Below, one piece after another: positions 11,035-23,513 of a stretch of 64,000 nucleotides of DNA. The DNA is from Ptiloglossa arizonensis (Eukaryota > Arthropoda > Insecta > Hymenoptera > Colletidae): assembly GCF_051014685.1 (NCBI RefSeq), contig NW_027478907.1, forward strand, positions 310,001-374,000, read 5' to 3'. A program made the translations under genes and the position numbers. Positions within the stretch are counted from its first letter, which is position 1, and each line of letters starts with the position of its first letter. The notes below the pieces were generated by a model, which saw nothing but the letters and a program-made list of their open reading frames with translations, did no database searches and was not told the origin of the DNA.

Positions 11035-11968
11035 AAACGCTTGAGAAACTCAAAATTTTCGCAGTTCTGATGCTCGAAACGAATGACTAGAAAGGCCTAG
11101 GGGAGAAGTACGCATACCGTTGTAATCGGGCGAGTTTCTACTTTAAGATGCAACAGAAATTTTGCGGATTGGTCAATCCGTTTGCGAGATGTGGCAGTTT
11201 GGACGTAAGAAACGCTTGAGAAACTCAAAATTTTCGCAGTTCTGATGCTCGAAACGAATAACTAGAACTGCCTAGGGGAAAAGTACCCATACCGATGTAA
11301 TCGGGCGAGTTTCTACTTTCAGATGCAACGGAAATTTTGCGGATTGGTCAATCCGTTCGCGAGATATGGCCGTTTGGATGTAAGAAACGCTTTAGAAACT
11401 CAAAATTTTCGCAGTTCTGATGCTCAAAACGAATAACTAGAACGGCCCAGGGGAAAAGTGCGCATACCGTGGTAATCGGGCGAGTTTCTACATTCAAATG
11501 CAACAGAAATTTTGCGGATTGGTCAATGCGTTCGCGAGATGTGGCAGTTTGGAGGTAAGAAACGCTTGAGAAACTCAAAATTTTCGCAGTTCTGATGCTC
11601 GAAACGAATAACTAGAACGGCCTAGGGGAGAAGTACGCATACCGATGTAATCGGGCGAGTTTCTACTTTCAGATGCAACAGAAATGTTGCGGATTGGTCG
11701 ATCCGTTCGCGAGATATGGCAGTTTGGAGGTAAGAAACGCTTGAGAAACTCAAAATTTTCGCAATTCTGATGCTCGAAACGAATAACTAGAACGGCCTAG
11801 GGGAAAAGTGCGCATACCGTTGTAATCGGGCGAGTTTCTACTTTCAGATGCAACAGAAATTATGCGGATTGGTCAATCCGTTCGCGAGATATGGCAGTTT
11901 GGAGGTAAGAAACGCTTGAGGAACTCAAAATTTTCGCAGTTCTGATGCTCGAAACGAATAACTAGAAC
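11035..11968 (+). repeat. 7-monomer unit, copy 2, partial
   Basis: Repeats the first 5.3 monomers of 9810-11034, then switches at about 11968 from the expected aactgcctagg to aacggcctagg with aactacacat. The junction implies an unequal exchange between different variant blocks. Confidence 0.75.
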
Positions 11969-12737
11969 GGCCTAGGGGAAAACTACACATACCGTTGCAA
12001 TCGGGTGAGTTTCTACTTTCAGATACAACAGAAATTTTGCGGATTGGTCAATCCGTTTGCGAGATGTGGCAGTTTGGACGTAAGAAACGCTTGAGAAACT
12101 CAAAATTTCGCAGTTCTGATGCTCGAAACGAATAACTAGAACGGCCTAGCGGAGAAGTACGCATACCGATGTAATCGGGCGAGTTTCTACTTTCAGATGC
12201 AACAGAAATGTTGCGGATTGGTCGATCCGTTCGCGAGATATGGCAGTTTGGGGGTAAGAAACGCTTGAGAAACTCAAAATTTTCGCAATTCTGATGCTCG
12301 AAACGAATAACTAGAACGGCCTAGGGGAAAAGTGCGCATACCGTTGTAATCGGGCGAGTTTCTACTTTCAGATGCAACAGAAATTATGCGGATTGGTCAA
12401 TCCGTTCGCGAGATATGGCAGTTTGGAGGTAAGAAACGCTTGAGGAACTCAAAATTTTCGCAGTTCTGATGCTCGAAACGAATAACTGGAACGGCCTAGG
12501 GGAAAACTACACATACCGTTGTAATCGGGCGAGTCTCTACTTTCAGATGCAACAGAAATTTTGCGGATTGGTCAATCCGTTCGCGAGATATGGCAGTTTG
12601 GAGATAAGAAACGCTTGAGTAACTCAAAATTTTCGCAGTTCTGATGCTCGAAACGAGTAACTAGAACGGCCTAGGGGAAAAGTACGCATACCGTTGTAAT
12701 GGGGCGAGTTTTACTTTCATATGCAACAGAAATTTTG

Positions 12738-13262
12738 CGGATTGATCAATCCGTTCGCGAGATATGGCACTTTGGAGATAAGAAACGCTTTAGAAACTCA
12801 AAATTTTCGCAGTTCTGATGCTCGAAACGAATAACTAGAACGGCCCAGGGGAAAAGTGCGCATGCCGTTGTAATCGGGCGAGTTTCTACTTTCAAATGCA
12901 ACAGAAATTTTGCGGATTGGTAAATGCGTTCGCGAGATATGGCATTTTGGACGTAAGAAACGTTTGAGAAACTCAAAATTTTCGCAGTTCTGATGCTCGA
13001 AACGAATAAATAGAACGGCCTAGGGGAAAAATACACATACCGTTGTAATCGGGCGAGTTCTACTTTCAGACACAACAGAAATTTTGCGGATTGGACAATC
13101 CGTTTGCGAGATGTGGCAGTTTGGAGGTAAGAAACGCTTGAGAAACTCAAAATTTTCGCAGTTCTGATGCTCGAAACGAATGACTAGAACGGCCTAGGGG
13201 AAAAGTGCGCATACCGTTGTAATCGGCGAGTTTCTACTTTCAGATGAAACAGAAATTTTGCG
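12738..13262 (+). repeat. 3-monomer unit, copy 1 (525 bp)
   Basis: Three monomers carrying gtgcgcatgccg, ggtaaatgcg, attttggacg with cgtttgag, and cagacacaac. They are repeated immediately to the right with a shift of 525 bases. Confidence 0.75.
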
Positions 13263-13835
13263 CGGATTGATCAATCCGTTCGCGAGATATGGCAGTTTGG
13301 AGATAAGAAACGCTTTAGAAACTCAAAATTTTCGCAGTTCTGATGCTCGAAACGAATAACTAGAACGGCCCAGGGGAAAAGTGCGCATGCCGTTGTAATC
13401 GGGCGAGTTTCTACTTTCAAATGCAACAGAAATTTTGCGGATTGGTAAATGCGTTCGCGAGATATGGCATTTTGGACGTAAGAAACGTTTGAGAAACTCA
13501 AAATTTTCGCAGTTCTGATGCTCGAAACGAATAAATAGAACGGCCTAGGGGAAAAATACACATACCGTTGTAATCGGCGAGTTTCTACTTTCAGACACAA
13601 CAGAAATTTTGCGGATTGGACAATCCGTTTGCGAGATGTGGCAGTTTGGAGGTAAGAAACGCTTGAGAAACTCAAAATTTTCGCAGTTCTGATGCTCGAA
13701 ACGAATGACCAGAACGGCCTAGGGGAAAAGTGCGCATACCGTTGTAATCGGGCGAGTTTTCTACTTTCAGATGAAACAGAAATTTTGCGGATTGATCAAT
13801 CCGTTCGCGAGATATGGCAGTTTGGAGATAAGAAA
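13263..13835 (+). repeat. 3-monomer unit, copy 2
   Basis: Tandem partner of 12738-13262, slightly over three monomers. Near the junction there is a 2-base gain (ttgcgcgg). Single-base changes occur near 13059, 13226, 13576 and 13757, a second and weaker indel cluster. Confidence 0.7.
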
Positions 13836-15742
13836 CGCTTGAGAAACTCAAAATTTTCGCAGTTCTGATGCTCGAAACGAATGACTAGAAAGGCCTAGGG
13901 GAGAAGTACGCATACCGTTGTAATCGGGCGAGCTTCTACTTTCAGATGCAACAGAAATTTTGCGGATTGGTCAATCCGTTCGCGAGATATGGCCGTTTGG
14001 ATGTAAGAAACGCTTTAGAAACTCAAAATTTTCGCAGTTCTGATGCTCGAAACGAATAACTAGAACGGCCCAGGGGAAAAGTGCGCATACCGTCGTAATC
14101 GGGCGAGTTTCTACTTTCAAATGCAACAGAAATTTTGAGGATTGGTCAATGCGTTCGCGAGATATGGCAGTTTGGAGGTAAGAAACGCTTGAGAAACTCA
14201 AAATTTTCGCAGTTCTGATGATGGAAACTAATAAATAGAACGGCCTAGGGGAAAACTACACATACCGTTGCAATCGGGCGAGTTTCTACTTTCAGATACA
14301 ACAGAAATTTTGCGGATTGGTCAATCCGTTTGCGAGATGTGGCAGTTTGGAGGTAAGAAACGCTTGAGAAACTCAAATTTTCGCAGTTCTGATGCTCGAA
14401 ACGAATGTCTAGAACGGCCTAGGGGAAAAGTGCGCATACTGTTGTAATCGGGCGAGTTTCTACTTTCAGATGAAACAGAAATTTTGCGGATTGATCAATC
14501 CGTTCGCGAGATATGGCAGTTTGGAGATAAGAAACGCTTGAGAAACTCAAAATTTTCGCAGTTCTGATGCTCGAAACGAATGACTAGAATGGCCTAGGGG
14601 AGAAGTACGCATACCGTTGTAATCGGGCGAGATTCTACTTTCAGATGCAACAGAAACTTTGCGGATTGGTCAATCCGTTCGCGAGATATGGCCGTTTGGA
14701 TGTAAGAAACGCTTTAGAAACTCAAAATTTTCGCAGTTCTGATGCTCGAAACGAATAACTAGAACGGCCCAGGGGAAAAGTGCGCATACCGTTGTAATCG
14801 GGCGAGTTTCTACTTTCAAATGCAACAGAAATTTTGAGGATTGGTCAATGCGTTCGCGAGATATGGCAGTTTGGAGGTAAGAAACGCTTGAGAAACTCAA
14901 AATTTTCGCAGTTCTGATGCTGGAAACGAATAAATAGAACGGCCTAGGGGAAAACTACACATACCGTTGCAATCGGGCGAGTTTCTACTTTCAGATACAA
15001 TAGAAATTTTGCGGATTGGTCAATCCGTTTGCGAGATGTGGCAGTTTGGACGTAAGAAACGCTTGAGAAACTCAAAATTTTCGCAGTTCTGATGCTCGAA
15101 ACGAATAACTAGAACGGCCTAGGGGAAAACTACACATACCGTTGTAATCGGGCGAGTCTCTACTTTCAGATGCAACAGAAATTTTGCGGATTGGTCAATC
15201 CGTTCGCGAGATATGGCCGTTTGGATGTAAGAAACGCTTTAGAAACTCAAAATTTTCGCAGTTCTGATGCTCGAAACGAATAACTAGAACGGCCCAGGGG
15301 AAAAGTGCGCATACCGTTGTAATCGGGCGAGTTTCTATTTTCAAATGCAACAGAAATTTGAGGATTGGTCAATGCGTTCGCGAGATATGGCAGTTTGGAG
15401 GTAAGAAACGCTTGAGAAACTCAAAATTTTCGCAGTTCTGATGCTGGAAACGAATAAATAGAACGGCATAGGGGAAAACTACACATACCGTTGCAATCGG
15501 GCGAGTTTCTACGTTCAGATGCAACAGAAATTTTGCGGATTGGTCAATCCGTTCGCGAGATATGCCCGTTTGGATGTAAGAAACGCTTTAGAAACTCAAA
15601 ATTTTCGCAGTTCTGATGCTCGAAACGAATAACTAGAACGGCCCAGGGGAAAAGTGCGCATACCGTTGTAATCGGGCGAGTTTCTACTTTCAAATGCAAC
15701 AGAAATTTTGAGGATTGGTCAATGCGTTCGCGAGATATGGCA
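13263..15742 (+). repeat. 2.5-kb block duplicated at 20258-22738
   Basis: About 14 monomers keep the same order 6,995 bases to the right (40 monomers less 5). Tracers are cgcatgccg, cgagcttcta, accgtcgtaatc, gatgatggaaactaat, gaatgtctagaac, gagattctac, gaaactttgcgg and cagatacaatag. They diverge at 15742 / 22738, where attttggacg is opposed to agtttggagg. Confidence 0.8.
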
Positions 15743-16990
15743 TTTTGGACGTAAGAAACGTTTGAGAAACTCAAAATTTTCGCAGTTCTGATGCTCGAAA
15801 CGAATAAATAGAACGGCCTAGGGGAAAAATACACATACCGTTGTAATCGGGCGAGTTTCTACTTTCAGACACAACAGAAATTTTGCGGATTGGACAATCC
15901 GTTTGCGAGATGTGGCAGTTTGGAGGTAAGAAACGCTTGAGAAACTCAAAATTTTCGCAGTTCTGATGCTCGAAACGAATGACTAGAACGGCCTAGGGGA
16001 AAAGTGCGCATACCGTTGTAATCGGGCGAGTTTCTACTTTAAGATGCAACAGAAATTTTGCGGATTGGTCAATCCGTTTGCGAGATGTGGCAGTTTGGAC
16101 GTAAGAAACGCTTGAGAAACTCAAAATTTTCGCAGTTCTGATGCTCGAAACGAATAACTAGAACTGCCTAGGGGAAAAGTACCCATACCGATGTAATCGG
16201 GCGAGTTTCTACTTTCAGATGCAACGGAAATTTTGCGGATTGGTCAATCCGTTCGCGAGATATGGCCGTTTGGATGTAAGAAACGCTTTAGAAACTCAAA
16301 ATTTTCGCAGTTCTGATGCTCAAAACGAATAACTAGAACGGCCCAGGGGAAAAGTGCGCATACCGTGGTAATCGGGCGAGTTTCTACATTCAAATGCAAC
16401 AGAAATTTTGCGGATTGGTCAATGCGTTCGCGAGATGTGGCAGTTTGGAGGTAAGAAACGCTTGAGAAACTCAAAATTTTCGCAGTTCTGATGCTCGAAA
16501 CGAATAACTAGAACGGCCTAGGGGAGAAGTACGCATACCGATGTAATCGGGCGAGTTTCTACTTTCAGATGCAACAGAAATGTTGCGGATTGGTCGATCC
16601 GTTCGCGAGATATGGCAGTTTGGAGGTAAGAAACGCTTGAGAAACTCAAAATTTTCGCAATTCTGATGCTCGAAACGAATAACTAGAACGGCCTAGGGGA
16701 AAAGTGCGCATACCGTTGTAATCGGGCGAGTTTCTACTTTCAGATGCAACAGAAATTATGCGGATTGGTCAATCCGTTCGCGAGATATGGCAGTTTGGAG
16801 GTAAGAAACGCTTGAGGAACTCAAAATTTTCGCAGTTCTGATGCTCGAAACGAATAACTAGAACGGCCTAGGGGAAAACTACACATACCGTTGTAATCGG
16901 GCGAGTTTCTACTTTCAGATGCAACAGAAATTTTGCGGATTTATCAATCAGTTCGCGAGATATGGCAGTTTGGAGATAAGAAACGCTTGA
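15242..16990 (+). repeat. 10-monomer higher-order unit, copy 1 (about 1.75 kb)
   Basis: Tracers in order are the gaaatttgagg deletion, acggcatagg, ctacgttcag, gatatgcccg, ctttaagatg, the gatgctcaaaacg copy, gaaatgttgcgg and gaaattatgcgg. The order is repeated with a shift of 1,749 to 1,750 bases. Confidence 0.8.
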
Positions 16991-18626
16991 GAAACTCAAA
17001 ATTTTCGCAGTTCTGATGCTCGAAACGAATAACTAGAACGGCCCAGGGGAAAAGTGCGCATACCGTTGTAATCGGGCGAGTTTCTATTTTCAAATGCAAC
17101 AGAAATTTGAGGATTGGTCAATGCGTTCGCGAGATATGGCAGTTTGGAGGTAAGAAACGCTTGAGAAACTCAAAATTTTCGCAGTTCTGATGCTGGAAAC
17201 GAATAAATAGAACGGCATAGGGGAAAACTACACATACCGTTGCAATCGGGCGAGTTTCTACGTTCAGATGCAACAGAAATTTTGCGGATTGGTCAATCCG
17301 TTCGCGAGATATGCCCGCTTGGATGTAAGAAACGCTTTAGAAACTCAAAATTTTCGCAGTTCTGATGCTCGAAACGAATAACTAGAACGGCCCAGGGGAA
17401 AAGTGCGCATACCGTTGTAATCGGGCGAGTTTCTACTTTCAAATGCAACAGAAATTTTGAGGATTGGTCAATGCGTTCGCGAGATATGGCATTTTGGACG
17501 TAAGAAACGTTTGAGAAACTCAAAATTTTCGCAGTTCTGATGCTCGAAACGAATAAATAGAACGGCCTAGGGGAAAAATACACAAACCGTTGTAATCGGG
17601 CGAGTTTCTACTTTCAGACACAACAGAAATTTTGCGGATTGGACAATCCGTTTGCGAGATGTGGCAGTTTGGAGGTAAGAAACGCTTGAGAAACTCAAAA
17701 TTTTCGCAGTTCTGATGCTCGAAACGAATGACTAGAACGGCCTAGGGGAAAAGTGCGCATACCGTTGTAATCGGGCGAGTTTCTACTTTAAGATGCAACA
17801 GAAATTTTGCGGATTGGTCAATCCGTTTGCGAGATGTGGCAGTTTGGACGTAAGAAACGCTTGAGAAACTCAAAATTTTCGCAGTTCTGATGCTCGAAAC
17901 GAATAACTAGAACTGCCTAGGGGAAAAGTACCCATACCGATGTAATCGGGCGAGTTTCTACTTTCAGATGCAACGGAAATTTTGCGGATTGGTCAATCCG
18001 TTCGCGAGATATGGCCGTTTGGATGTAAGAAACGCTTTAGAAACTCAAAATTTTCGCAGTTCTGATGCTCAAAACGAATAACTAGAACGGCCCAGGGGAA
18101 AAGTGCGCATACCGTGGTAATCGGGCGAGTTTCTACATTCAAATGCAACAGAAATTTTGCGGATTGGTCAATGCGTTCGCGAGATGTGGCAGTTTGGAGG
18201 TAAGAAACGCTTGAGAAACTCAAAATTTTCGCAGTTCTGATGCTCGAAACGAATAACTAGAACGGCCTAGGGGAGAAGTACGCATACCGATGTAATCGGG
18301 CGAGTTTCTACTTTCAGATGCAACAGAAATGTTGCGGATTGGTCGATCCGTTCGCGAGATATGGCAGTTTGGAGGTAAGAAACGCTTGAGAAACTCAAAA
18401 TTTTCGCAATTCTGATGCTCGAAACGAATAACTAGTACGGCCTAGGGGAAAAGTGCGCATACCGTTGTAATCGGGCGTGTTTCTACTTTCAGATGCAACA
18501 GAAATTATGCGGATTGGTCAATCCGTTCGCGAGATATGGCAGTTTGGAGGTAAGAAACGCTTGAGGAACTCAAAATTTTCGCAGTTCTGATGCTCGAAAC
18601 GAATAACTAGAACGGCCTAGGGGAAA
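16991..18626 (+). repeat. 10-monomer higher-order unit, copy 2, partial
   Basis: Matches 15242-16990 up to about 18626, then passes into the block shared with 5.2 kb. Private changes include gcccgcttgg, cacaaaccg and actagtacgg. Confidence 0.8.
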
Positions 18627-19630
18627 AGTGCGCATACTGTTGTAATCGGGCGAGTTTCTACTTTCAGATGCAACAGAAATTTTGCGGATCGGTCAATCCG
18701 TTCGCGAGATATGGCAGTTTGGATGTAAGAAACGCTTGAGAAACTCAAAATTTTCGCAGTTCTGATGCTCGAAACGAATAACTGGAACGGCCTAGGGGAA
18801 AACTACACATACCGTTGTAATCGGGCGAGTCTCTACTTTCAGATGCAACAGAAATTTTGCGGATTGGTCAATCCGTTCGCGAGATATGGCAGTTTGGAGA
18901 TAAGAAACGCTTGAGTAACTCAAAATTTTCGCAGTTCTGATGCTCGAAACGACTAACTAGAACGGCCTAGGGGAAAAGTACGCATACCGTTGTAATGGGG
19001 CGAGTTTTACTTTCATATGCAACAGAAATTTTGCGGATTGATCAATCCGTTCGCGAGATATGGCAGTTTGGATGTAAGAAACGCTTGAGAAACTCAAAAT
19101 TTTCGCAATTCTGATGCTCGAAACGAATTACTAGAATGGCCTAGGGGAGAAGTACGCATACCGTTGTAATCGGGCGAGTTTCTACTTTCAGATGCAACAG
19201 AAATTTTGCGGATTGGTCAATCCGTTCGCGAGATATGGCCGTTTGGATGTAAGAAACGCTTTAGAAACTCAAAATTTTCGCAGTTCTGATGCTCGAAACG
19301 AATAACTAGAACGGCCCAGGGGAAAAGTGCGCATACCGTTGTAATCGGGCGAGTTTATACTTTCAAATGCAACAGAAATTTTGAGGATTGGTCAATGCGT
19401 TCGCGAGATATGGCCGTTTGGAGGTAAGAAACGCTTGAGAAACTCAAAATTTTCGCAGTTCTGATGCTGGAAACGAATAAATAGAACGGCCTAGGGGAAA
19501 ACTACACATACCGTTGCAATCGGGTGAGTTTCTACTTTCAGATACAACAGAAATTTTGCGGATTGGTCAATCCGTTTGCGAGATGTGGCAGTTTGGACGT
19601 AAGAAACGCTTGAGAAACTCAAAATTTTCG
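18621..19630 (+). repeat. Dispersed block shared with 5161-6170
   Basis: See the partner for shared tracers. Private differences include cgaaacgactaac in place of cgagtaac and a ttatactttc change in the P-class copy. Confidence 0.75.
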
Positions 19631-20257
19631 CAGTTCTGATGCTCGAAACGAATAACTAGAACGGCCTAGGGGAAAACTACACATACCGTTGTAATCGGGC
19701 GAGTCTCTACTTTCAGATGCAACAGAAATTTTGCGGATTGGTCAATCCGTTCGCGAGATATGGCCGTTTGGATGTAAGAAACGCTTTAGAAACTCAAAAT
19801 TTTCGCAGTTCTGATGCTCGAAACGAATAACTAGAACGGCCCAGGGGAAAAGTGCGCATACCGTTGTAATCGGGCGAGTTTCTATTTTCAAATGCAACAG
19901 AAATTTGAGGATTGGTCAATGCGTTCGCGAGATATGGCAGTTTGGAGGTAAGAAACGCTTGAGAAACTCAAAATTTTCGCAGTTCTGATGCTGGAAACGA
20001 ATAAATAGAACGGCCTAGGGGAAAACTACACATACCGTTGCAATCGGGCGAGTTTCTACGTTCAGATGCAACAGAAATTTTGCGGATTGGTCAATCCGTT
20101 CGCGAGATATGGCAGTTTGGATGTAAGAAACGCTTGAGAAACTCAAAATTTTCGCAGTTCTGATGCTCGAAACGAATGACTAGAACGGCCTAGGGGAAAA
20201 GTGCGCATACCGTTGTAATCGGGCGAGTTTCTACTTTCAGATGAAACAGAAATTTTG

Positions 20258-22738
20258 CGGATTGATCAATCCGTTCGCGAGATATGGCAGTTTGGAGATA
20301 AGAAACGCTTTAGAAACTCAAAATTTTCGCAGTTCTGATGCTCGAAACGAATAACTAGAACGGCCCAGGGGAAAAGTGCGCATGCCGTTGTAATCGGGCG
20401 AGTTTCTACTTTCAAATGCAACAGAAATTTTGCGGATTGGTAAATGCGTTCGCGAGATATGGCATTTTGGACGTAAGAAACGTTTGAGAAACTCAAAATT
20501 TTCGCAGTTCTGATGCTCGAAACGAATAAATAGAACGGCCTAGGGGGAAAATACACATACCGTTGTAATCGGGCGAGTTTCTACTTTCAGACACAACAGA
20601 AATTTTGCGGATTGGACAATCCGTTTGCGAGATGTGGCAGTTTGGAGGTAAGAAACGCTTGAGAAACTCAAAATTTTCGCAGTTCTGATGCTCGAAACGA
20701 ATGACTAGAACGGCCTAGGGGAAAAGTGCGCATACCGTTGTAATCGGGCGAGTTTCTACTTTCAGATGAAACAGAAATTTTGCGGATTGATCAATCCGTT
20801 CGCGAGATATGGCAGTTTGGAGATAAGAAACGCTTGAGAAACTCAAAATTTTCGCAGTTCTGATGCTCGAAACGAATGACTAGAAAGGCCTAGGGGAGAA
20901 GTACGCATACCGTTGTAATCGGGCGAGCTTCTACTTTCAGATGCAACAGAAATTTTGCGGATTGGTCAATCCGTTCGCGAGATATGGCCGTTTGGATGTA
21001 AGAAACGCTTTAGAAACTCAAAATTTTCGCAGTTGTGATGCTCGAAACGAATAACTAGGACGGCCCAGGGGAAAAGTGCGCACACCGTCGTAATCGGGCG
21101 AGTTTCTACTTTCAAATGCAACAGAAATTTTGAGGATTGGTCAATGCGTTCGCGAGATATGGCAGTTTGGAGGTAAGAAACGCTTGAGAAACTCAAAATT
21201 TTCGCAGTTCTGATGATGGAAACTAATAAATAGAACGGCCTAGGGGAAAACTACACATACCGTTGCAATCGGGCGAGTTTCTACTTTCAGATACAACAGA
21301 AATTTTGCGGATTGGTCAATCCGTTTGCGAGATGTGGCAGTTTGGAGGTAAGAAACGCTTGAGAAACTCAAAATTTTCGCAGTTCTGATGCTCGAAACGA
21401 ATGTCTAGAACGGCCTAGGGGAAAAGTGCGCATACTGTTGTAATCGGGCGAGTTTCTACTTTCAGATGAAACAGAAATTTTGCGGATTGATCAATCCGTT
21501 CGCGAGATATGGCAGTTTGGAGATAAGAAACGCTTGAGAAACTCAAAATTTTCGCAGTTCTGATGCTCGAAACGAATGACTAGAATGGCCTAGGGGAGAA
21601 GTACGCATACCGTTGTAATCGGGCGAGATTCTACTTTCAGATGCAACAGAAACTTTGCGGATTGGTCAATCCGTTCGCGAGATATGGCCGTTTGGATGTA
21701 AGAAACGCTTTAGAAACTCAAAATTTTCGCAGTTCTGATGCTCGAAACGAATAACTAGAACGGCCCAGGGGAAAAGTGCGCATACCGTTGTAATCGGGCG
21801 AGTTTCTACTTTCAAATGCAACAGAAATTTTGAGGATTGGTCAATGCGTTCGCGAGATATGGCAGTTTGGAGGTAAGAAACGCTTGAGAAACTCAAAATT
21901 TTCGCAGTTCTGATGCTGGAAACGAATAAATAGAACGGCCTAGGGGAAAACTACACATACCGTTGCAATCGGGCGAGTTTCTACTTTCAGATACAATAGA
22001 AATTTTGCGGATTGGTCAATCCGTTTGCGAGATGTGGCAGTTTGGACGTAAGAAACGCTTGAGAAACTCAAAATTTTCGCAGTTCTGATGCTCGAAACGA
22101 ATAACTAGAACGGCCTAGGGGAAAACTACACATACCGTTGTAATCGGGCGAGTCTCTACTTTCAGATGCAACAGAAATTTTGCGGATTGGTCAATCCGTT
22201 CGCGAGATATGGCCGTTTGGATGTAAGAAACGCTTTAGAAACTCAAAATTTTCGCAGTTCTGATGCTCGAAACGAATAACTAGAACGGCCCAGGGGGAAA
22301 GTGCGCATACCGTTGTAATCGGGCGAGTTTCTATTTTCAAATGCAACAGAAATTTGAGGATTGGTCAATGCGTTCGCGAGATATGGCAGTTTGGAGGTAA
22401 GAAACGCTTGAGAAACTCAAAATTTTCGCAGTTCTGATGCTGGAAACGAATAAATAGAACGGCCTAGGGGAAAACTACACATACCGTTGCAATCGGGCGA
22501 GTTTCTACGTTCAGATGCAACAGAAATTTTGCGGATTGGTCAATCCGTTCGCGAGATATGCCCGTTTGGATGTAAGAAACGCTTTAGAAACTCAAAATTT
22601 TCGCAGTTCTGATGCTCGAAACGAATAACTAGAACGGCCCAGGGGAAAAGTGCGCATACCGTTGTAATCGGGCGAGTTTCTACTTTCAAATGCAACAGAA
22701 ATTTTGAGGATTGGTCAATGCGTTCGCGAGATATGGCA
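20258..22738 (+). repeat. 2.5-kb block, second copy of 13263-15742
   Basis: Same variant order as its partner but without most of the 1-base indels seen near 13.0-13.8 kb. A few private changes are present, for example agttgtgatg and gcacaccg near 21035-21085. Confidence 0.8.
21650..22524 (+). repeat. 5-monomer unit, copy 1 (875 bp)
   Basis: Order: a P-class copy, an N-class copy with cagatacaatag, a gacgtaag copy with gagtctctac, a P-class copy with the gaaatttgagg deletion, then a ctacgttcag copy. It repeats at once to the right. Confidence 0.8.
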
Positions 22739-23513
22739 GTTTGGAGGTAAGAAACGCTTGAGAAACTCAAAATTTTCGCAGTTCTGATGCTGGAAACGAA
22801 TAAATAGAACGGCCTAGGGGAAAACTACACATACCGTTGCAATCGGGCGAGTTTCTACTTTCAGATACAATAGAAATTTTGCGGATTGGTCAATCCGTTT
22901 GCGAGATGTGGCAGTTTGGACGTAAGAAACGCTTGAGAAACTCAAAATTTTCGCAGTTCTGATGCTCGAAACGAATAACTAGAACGGCCTAGGGGAAAAC
23001 TACACATACCGTTGTAATCGGGCGAGTCCCTACTTTCAGATGCAACAGAAATTTTGCGGATTGGTCAATCCGTTCGCGAGATATGGCCGTTTGGATGTAA
23101 GAAACGCTTTAGAAACTCAAAATTTTCGCAGTTCTGATGCTCGAAACGAATAACTAGAACGGCCCAGGGGAAAAGTGCGCATACCGTTGTAATCGGGCGA
23201 GTTTCTATTTTCAAATGCAACAGAAATTTGAGGATTGGTCAATGCGTTCGCGAGATATGGCAGCTTGGAGGTAAGAAACGCTTGAGAAACTCAAAATTTT
23301 CGCAGTTCTGATGCTGGAAACGAATAAATAGAACGGCCTAGGGGAAAACTACACATACCGTTGCAATCGGGCGAGTTTCTACGTTCAGATGCAACAGAAA
23401 TTTTGCGGATTGGTCAATCCGTTCGCGAGATATGCCCGTTTGGATGTAAGAAACGCTTTAGAAACTCAAAATTTTCGCAGTTCTGATGCTCGAAACGAAT
23501 AACTAAGAAGGCC
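22525..23513 (+). repeat. 5-monomer unit, copy 2 and start of copy 3
   Basis: Copy 2 ends near 23398 and a further 115 bases match the start of a third copy. The match stops at 23513, where the array first shows the aactaagaagg variant. That variant was absent from the preceding 23 kb. Confidence 0.75.

Noticed and set aside
12746..13675. Two 134-residue minus-strand open frames
   Set aside because: They arise from single-base losses near 13059 and 13576 in a 525-bp tandem duplication; the equivalent at 20266 gives the usual shorter frame.
15340..15375. Single-T loss in gaaatttgagg as a sequencing error
   Set aside because: The same loss with the same linked variants (gagtttctattttc) recurs near 17104, 19910, 22350, 23227 and 30925, so it is an inherited variant.
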